Shown here: piece by piece, positions 5,575 through 7,686 of the stretch
Numbering within the stretch: position 1 is the first letter of the stretch
How the letters are laid out: the number at the start of each line of letters is the position of its first letter
Assembly (NCBI GenBank): GCA_900770255.1
Contig: CAAGJN010000020.1
Span: forward strand, 1 to 7,686
DNA from: Clostridia bacterium
GTDB lineage: Bacteria > Bacillota > Clostridia > Oscillospirales > Acutalibacteraceae
Direction of reading: 5' to 3'
DNA length: 7,686 nucleotides
Position numbers and translations under genes: made by a program
The notes under the pieces: model-generated
Told to the model about the DNA's origin: nothing
Seen by the model: the letters and a program-made list of their open reading frames with translations, nothing else
Databases searched by the model: none

Positions 5575-6932
5575 TATTTGAGCCCTCCAAAGATGTTCGT
5601 GATATCGGCAGCGCTGAAGTCTCCGTCGTTGATGCTGTCCGCAAAGGCGTTCGCCGCCGCCTGAACAAGCGCAGAGGAAAATTCATCGCTGAAATTTTCG
5701 ATTGAAAAGACGCTCTTGTCGCCGTTTTTCATGTTCTTGACCGTGATCTCGCCCTTGGCGATGTCGTCGTCGCCGATGACGCAGGTAAAGCGCGCGCCGA
5801 GCTTGTCGGCGTATTTCATCTGCGCCTTGACCGAGCGGCCCGCCACATCGAACTGGGCGCTGACGCCGTCGGAGCGCAGGTCTGCGCAGAGCTTAGCCGC
5901 AACGAGCGAAGCCTCGTCGCCAATCGATCCGAGATAGATGTCGCAGGGCTGATCGGCGGGCAGCTCTATGCCCTGAGCCTCCATTACGCTGAGCAGTCTC
6001 TCGAGTCCCATTGCAAAGCCGAGCGACGGAGTGTGCTGGCCTCCGAGCTCCTCGATAAGCCCGTCATAGCGTCCGCCGCCGCCGCAGACGAGACCCTCTG
6101 TTTTCTTGTTGTGCGAGACGAACTCAAAGACGGTTTTTGTATAGTAATCAAGCCCGCGCACGATATGCGGGTTGACAACATAGTCGATCATAAGCGCGTC
6201 AAGATATTTTTTGACTCTCTCGAAGTGCTCTCTGCAATCGTCGCAGAGATAGTCGAGCATGACGGGCGCGCCGGAGGCTATCTTCGAGCAGATCGGGCTC
6301 TTGCAGTCGAGGATACGCATTGGGTTGCGCTCGAGCCTGTCAAGGCAGGTCTGGCACAGCTCGTCCCTGTATTGCTCAAAGTAGGCTCTGAGCGCCTTGT
6401 GGTATTCGGCGCGGCAGGTCGGACAGCCGATCGAGTTTATCTCGAGCGTCAGATCCTCGATACCGAGAAATGCGAAAATCTCGGCGGCAAGCGAAATTAT
6501 TTCGGCGTCCGCTGCGGGCGCGGGAGTGCCGAACACCTCAACGCCGAATTGATGGAACTCTCTGTAGCGGCCGGACTGCGGCTTCTCATAGCGGTAGCAG
6601 GAGGTGATGTAGCAGGTTTTTTGAGGCAGGGGCTCGTTGAAAAGTCCGTGCTCGAGGAAGGCGCGCGCAGCGCCTGCGGTGCCCTCCGGGCGCAGCGTTA
6701 TCGAGCGGCCTCCTTTGTCAAGAAAGGTATACATCTCCTTCTGCACCACGTCGGTCGTGTCGCCGACGCCTCGGGAGAACAGCTCGGTGTGCTCGAACAC
6801 CGGCGTGCGTATCTCCTTAAAACCGAAGTGCGAGGCTATGTCGAGCAGAGTGTTCTCAAGAAAGCGGTTTTTATAGCTGGTCGCGGGCAGCACATCCTGT
6901 GTGCCTTTGACGGCTTTTGTAAAAAGAGCCAT
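5574..6932 (-). CDS. hisS: Histidyl-tRNA synthetase
   Basis: Class II synthetase that charges tRNA(His); a cytoplasmic homodimer. From the chosen start the protein has 452 residues. It shows KGTQDVLP (9-16), a motif 1 region GFKEIRTPVFE (37-47), motif 2 RYEKPQSGRYREFHQFG (114-130), histidine-binding RGLDYYT (259-265) and GGGGRYDGLI (284-293), motif 3 GFAMGLERLL (305-314) and a C-terminal anticodon domain from about 330. The insertion domain carries four cysteine pairs (170/173, 193/196, 210/215, 230/233), which may bind metal. The ATG at 6932 is preferred over the in-frame ATG at 6950: it gives the family N-terminus MALFTKAVKGTQD and has GGAAGGA nine bases upstream, whereas the earlier ATG lacks a well-placed ribosome binding site. 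The C-terminus runs about 30 residues beyond a usual HisRS of around 420. First gene of the hisS-aspS unit. Confidence 0.97.
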   Translation of the reverse strand: MALFTKAVKGTQDVLPATSYKNRFLENTLLDIASHFGFKEIRTPVFEHTELFSRGVGDTTDVVQKEMYTFLDKGGRSITLRPEGTAGAARAFLEHGLFNEPLPQKTCYITSCYRYEKPQSGRYREFHQFGVEVFGTPAPAADAEIISLAAEIFAFLGIEDLTLEINSIGCPTCRAEYHKALRAYFEQYRDELCQTCLDRLERNPMRILDCKSPICSKIASGAPVMLDYLCDDCREHFERVKKYLDALMIDYVVNPHIVRGLDYYTKTVFEFVSHNKKTEGLVCGGGGRYDGLIEELGGQHTPSLGFAMGLERLLSVMEAQGIELPADQPCDIYLGSIGDEASLVAAKLCADLRSDGVSAQFDVAGRSVKAQMKYADKLGARFTCVIGDDDIAKGEITVKNMKNGDKSVFSIENFSDEFSSALVQAAANAFADSINDGDFSAADITNIFGGLK

Positions 6933-6941
6933 TGTCTTTGT

Positions 6942-6948
6942 TCCTTCC
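6942..6948 (-). promoter_or_regulatory. hisS: Ribosome binding site that decides the hisS start
   Basis: GGAAGGA on the minus strand lies nine bases before the ATG at 6932. It overlaps the alternative upstream ATG at 6950-6948, which argues that the upstream ATG is not used. Confidence 0.7.
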
Positions 6949-6949
6949 A

Positions 6950-6979
6950 TAAAAACTTAAATCCCGCCGTGGGCGGGAT
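6950..6979 (-). terminator. Terminator-like hairpin in the hisS leader (possible attenuator)
   Basis: On the minus strand ATCCCGCC and GGCGGGAT (arms 6972-6979 and 6961-6968) form a perfect 8-bp stem with a CAC loop, followed by the T-rich TTAAGTTTTT. It ends about 18 bases before the preferred hisS start codon. A smaller GAGCA/TGCTC hairpin (6980-6991) directly precedes it. It could be a second terminator for mgsA or a regulatory structure of the hisS leader. No T-box motif is present. Confidence 0.45.
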
Positions 6980-6994
6980 GAGCAGATGCTCCCG

Positions 6995-7028
6995 AAAACC
7001 GCCCGGCGGGGAATTGCCGCCGGGGCGG
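6995..7028 (-). terminator. Intrinsic terminator of mgsA
   Basis: On the minus strand CCCGGCGG (7024-7017) pairs with CCGCCGGG (7009-7002) across a 7-nt loop. The stem extends by CCG/CGG (7028-7026 with 7001-6999) past one bulged base (7025), and TTTT (6998-6995) follows. It starts eight bases after the mgsA stop codon. Confidence 0.75.
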
Positions 7029-7036
7029 AGCAAAAA

Positions 7037-7438
7037 TTATTTCGGGTTGACTATATCGCGCCAGTCAAGATCGCCGCGCGCAAGGCTGTGAATAAGCGCC
7101 TCGGCAGTAGCGATATTTGTGGCTACGGGGATGTTGTGCACGTCGCAGAGTCTCAGAAGGTTTGCCTCATTAGGCTCGTGCGGCTTGGGAGTGAGCGGAT
7201 CTCTGAACATGAGAAGAAGATCAATCTCGTTGCACGCTATCCTGGAGGCTATCTGCTGATCACCACCCTGGCTGCCGCTGAGGAAGCGCTGAATATTCAG
7301 CCCGGTCGCCTCGGCTACAAGCTTTCCGGTGGTACCGGTTGCGCACAGGGAGTGGCGGCTCAGGATCCCGCAGTATGCAATGCAGAACTGAGTCATCAGT
7401 TCTTTTTTAGAATCGTGGGCCATAAGAGCGATGTTCAT
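7037..7438 (-). CDS. mgsA: Methylglyoxal synthase
   Basis: Converts dihydroxyacetone phosphate to methylglyoxal and phosphate in the cytoplasm, a bypass that relieves sugar-phosphate stress when phosphate is limiting. The 133 residues match the short Firmicutes-type enzyme end to end: MNIALMAHDSKKELM with His8, ATGTTGKL (33-40, phosphate binding), LSGSQGGDQQIASRI (53-67) with the catalytic Asp60, FRDPLTPKPHEP (78-89) with His87, CDVHNIPVATNIATAE (98-113) and the end GDLDWRDIV. Where the E. coli enzyme has a second active-site aspartate (PHDPD, Asp101), this one reads PHEPN, so residue 90 is Asn. A strong site AAGGGGGA precedes ATG, with seven bases between the last G and the start. It has its own promoter and terminator, and lies upstream of hisS on the same strand. 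Confidence 0.97.
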   Translation of the reverse strand: MNIALMAHDSKKELMTQFCIAYCGILSRHSLCATGTTGKLVAEATGLNIQRFLSGSQGGDQQIASRIACNEIDLLLMFRDPLTPKPHEPNEANLLRLCDVHNIPVATNIATAEALIHSLARGDLDWRDIVNPK

Positions 7439-7471
7439 TTTATATCCCCCTTTTCCAATTTATTGAATTCG

Positions 7472-7515
7472 CTTGTCACAGTAATATAATAACAGACAAG
7501 CGGCGCTGTGACAAG
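7472..7515. promoter_or_regulatory. Perfect 10-bp inverted repeat bracketing the mgsA promoter (candidate operator)
   Basis: CTTGTCACAG (7472-7481) and CTGTGACAAG (7506-7515) are exact reverse complements separated by 24 bp. The right arm covers the mgsA -35 box and the left arm covers the predicted transcription start. The arms are 34 bp apart start to start, about three helical turns. A partial third copy, CAGACAAG (7493-7500), lies in the spacer. A regulator binding both arms would block the promoter. I do not recognise the binding family. Confidence 0.6.
7486..7514 (-). promoter_or_regulatory. Sigma-A-type promoter of mgsA
   Basis: On the minus strand TTGTCA (7509-7514, five of six to consensus) is followed after 17 bp by TATTAT (7486-7491, five of six). 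The start of transcription would be near 7479, giving a leader of about 40 nt. The DNA just upstream of the -35 box (7516-7560) is A/T-rich and could act as an UP element. Confidence 0.75.
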
Positions 7516-7520
7516 AGTTT

Positions 7521-7538
7521 TTTGTAAGTTCTTACAAA
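7521..7538. repeat. 18-bp palindrome upstream of the mgsA promoter
   Basis: TTTGTAAG (7521-7528) and CTTACAAA (7531-7538) are perfect inverted copies around TT. It lies just upstream of the mgsA -35 box and downstream of the end of the partial gene. On the minus strand it is followed by A residues, so it is not a terminator for the preceding gene. On the plus strand it runs into ATTTTT, but no plus-strand gene ends here. It is more likely a protein-binding site or part of the UP region. Confidence 0.5.
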
Positions 7539-7560
7539 TTTTTAATAATTTTTCGACGGA

Positions 7561-7686
7561 TTATTCATCTGTCTGAGCATTCTCGGGAGCAACAGTAGTC
7601 TCATAATCGGAGGAGGGAGCCTTCAGAGCCGCCTCATGCTCGCTCTCCTCGCCCGGAGCGCAGGCTACGGTCACAAGCTGCTCGCC
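7561..7686 (-). CDS. C-terminal end of an unidentified protein with acidic tail, 5' part outside the window
   Basis: The frame is open from the window edge for 41 codons and ends in TAA at 7563-7561. The translation begins GEQLVTVACAPGEESEHEAAL and ends APENAQTDE. Ten of 41 residues are Asp or Glu, against a single Lys and no Arg, with scattered Pro, Ala, Ser and Thr. That composition is typical of a disordered C-terminal tail. No domain is recognisable. In several Firmicutes mgsA follows cell-shape and cell-division genes (mreBCD, PBP2, minCDE, rodA), so a penicillin-binding or morphogenesis protein is a possible source, but this is speculation. It is 122 bp upstream of mgsA on the same strand with no clear terminator between, so read-through into mgsA is possible. 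Confidence 0.65.
   Translation of the reverse strand, partial: GEQLVTVACAPGEESEHEAALKAPSSDYETTVAPENAQTDE

Noticed and set aside
6933..6950. hisS start at the upstream ATG (6950)
   Set aside because: The upstream ATG has no good ribosome binding site and adds six residues outside the family N-terminus; it overlaps the site serving the ATG at 6932.
6933..7036. T-box riboswitch upstream of hisS
   Set aside because: No AGGGTGG-type antiterminator sequence or specifier-loop stem, and the gap is far shorter than a T-box leader.
6033..7091. Open plus-strand frame of 352 codons antisense to hisS
   Set aside because: A shadow of hisS that runs on through the intergenic hairpins into the end of mgsA; its translation shows no family motif.
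7516..7560. Intrinsic terminator for the partial gene at the right edge
   Set aside because: The TTTGTAAG/CTTACAAA palindrome is AT-rich and is followed by A, not T, on the minus strand.

Overview
The window looks like a chromosomal segment from an anaerobic low-G+C-type Gram-positive bacterium with fairly high G+C coding sequence, most likely class Clostridia and possibly an Oscillospiraceae/Ruminococcaceae-like lineage. The reasons are the use of GatCAB-type tRNA amidation, a Firmicutes-style hisS-aspS pair, a short Firmicutes-type methylglyoxal synthase, strong AGGAGG-like ribosome binding sites, sigma-A-type promoters and small secreted lipoproteins. The taxonomic placement is inference from gene content, not a database match.

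Layout, left to right. (1) 2-1201, plus strand: gatB missing about its first 80 codons because the window begins inside it. (2) 1405-1803, minus strand: a small lipoprotein with a GxW/lipocalin-like beta-strand pattern, followed by its own hairpin terminator. (3) 1804-1991: an AT-rich divergent promoter region. (4) 1992-3899, plus strand: a 635-residue secreted alpha/beta-hydrolase of the lecithin:cholesterol acyltransferase (LCAT)-like lipase family with a C-terminal beta-sandwich-like region, closed by a strong terminator. (5) 3959-4193: non-coding sequence I cannot assign. (6) 4240-5574 and 5574-6932, minus strand: aspS and hisS in a TAATG-overlapping operon transcribed hisS to aspS, closed by a strong terminator. 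(7) 7037-7438, minus strand: mgsA (methylglyoxal synthase), with a terminator after it and a well-formed promoter before it that is bracketed by a perfect inverted repeat. (8) 7561-7686, minus strand: the last 41 residues of an unidentified protein with an acidic tail.

How the genes relate. The AspRS is the short archaeal/eukaryal-type enzyme, without the large insertion domain of ordinary bacterial AspRS. In bacteria this type is often the enzyme that charges tRNA(Asn) with aspartate, and that product is the substrate of the GatCAB amidotransferase whose B subunit is encoded at the left edge. The window may therefore hold two components of the indirect route to Asn-tRNA(Asn). HisRS is a housekeeping partner in the same operon. 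MgsA diverts dihydroxyacetone phosphate to methylglyoxal. The secreted lipase and the divergent lipoprotein are cell-surface functions and may be linked through their shared promoter region.

I see no mobile element, tRNA, rRNA or CRISPR array. The most interesting signals are the archaeal-type AspRS in the classical hisS-aspS position, the unusual SxSxG lipase with a 20-bp palindrome on its -10 box, the operator-like inverted repeat around the mgsA promoter, and the promoter-less, hairpin-packed hisS leader with no T-box.
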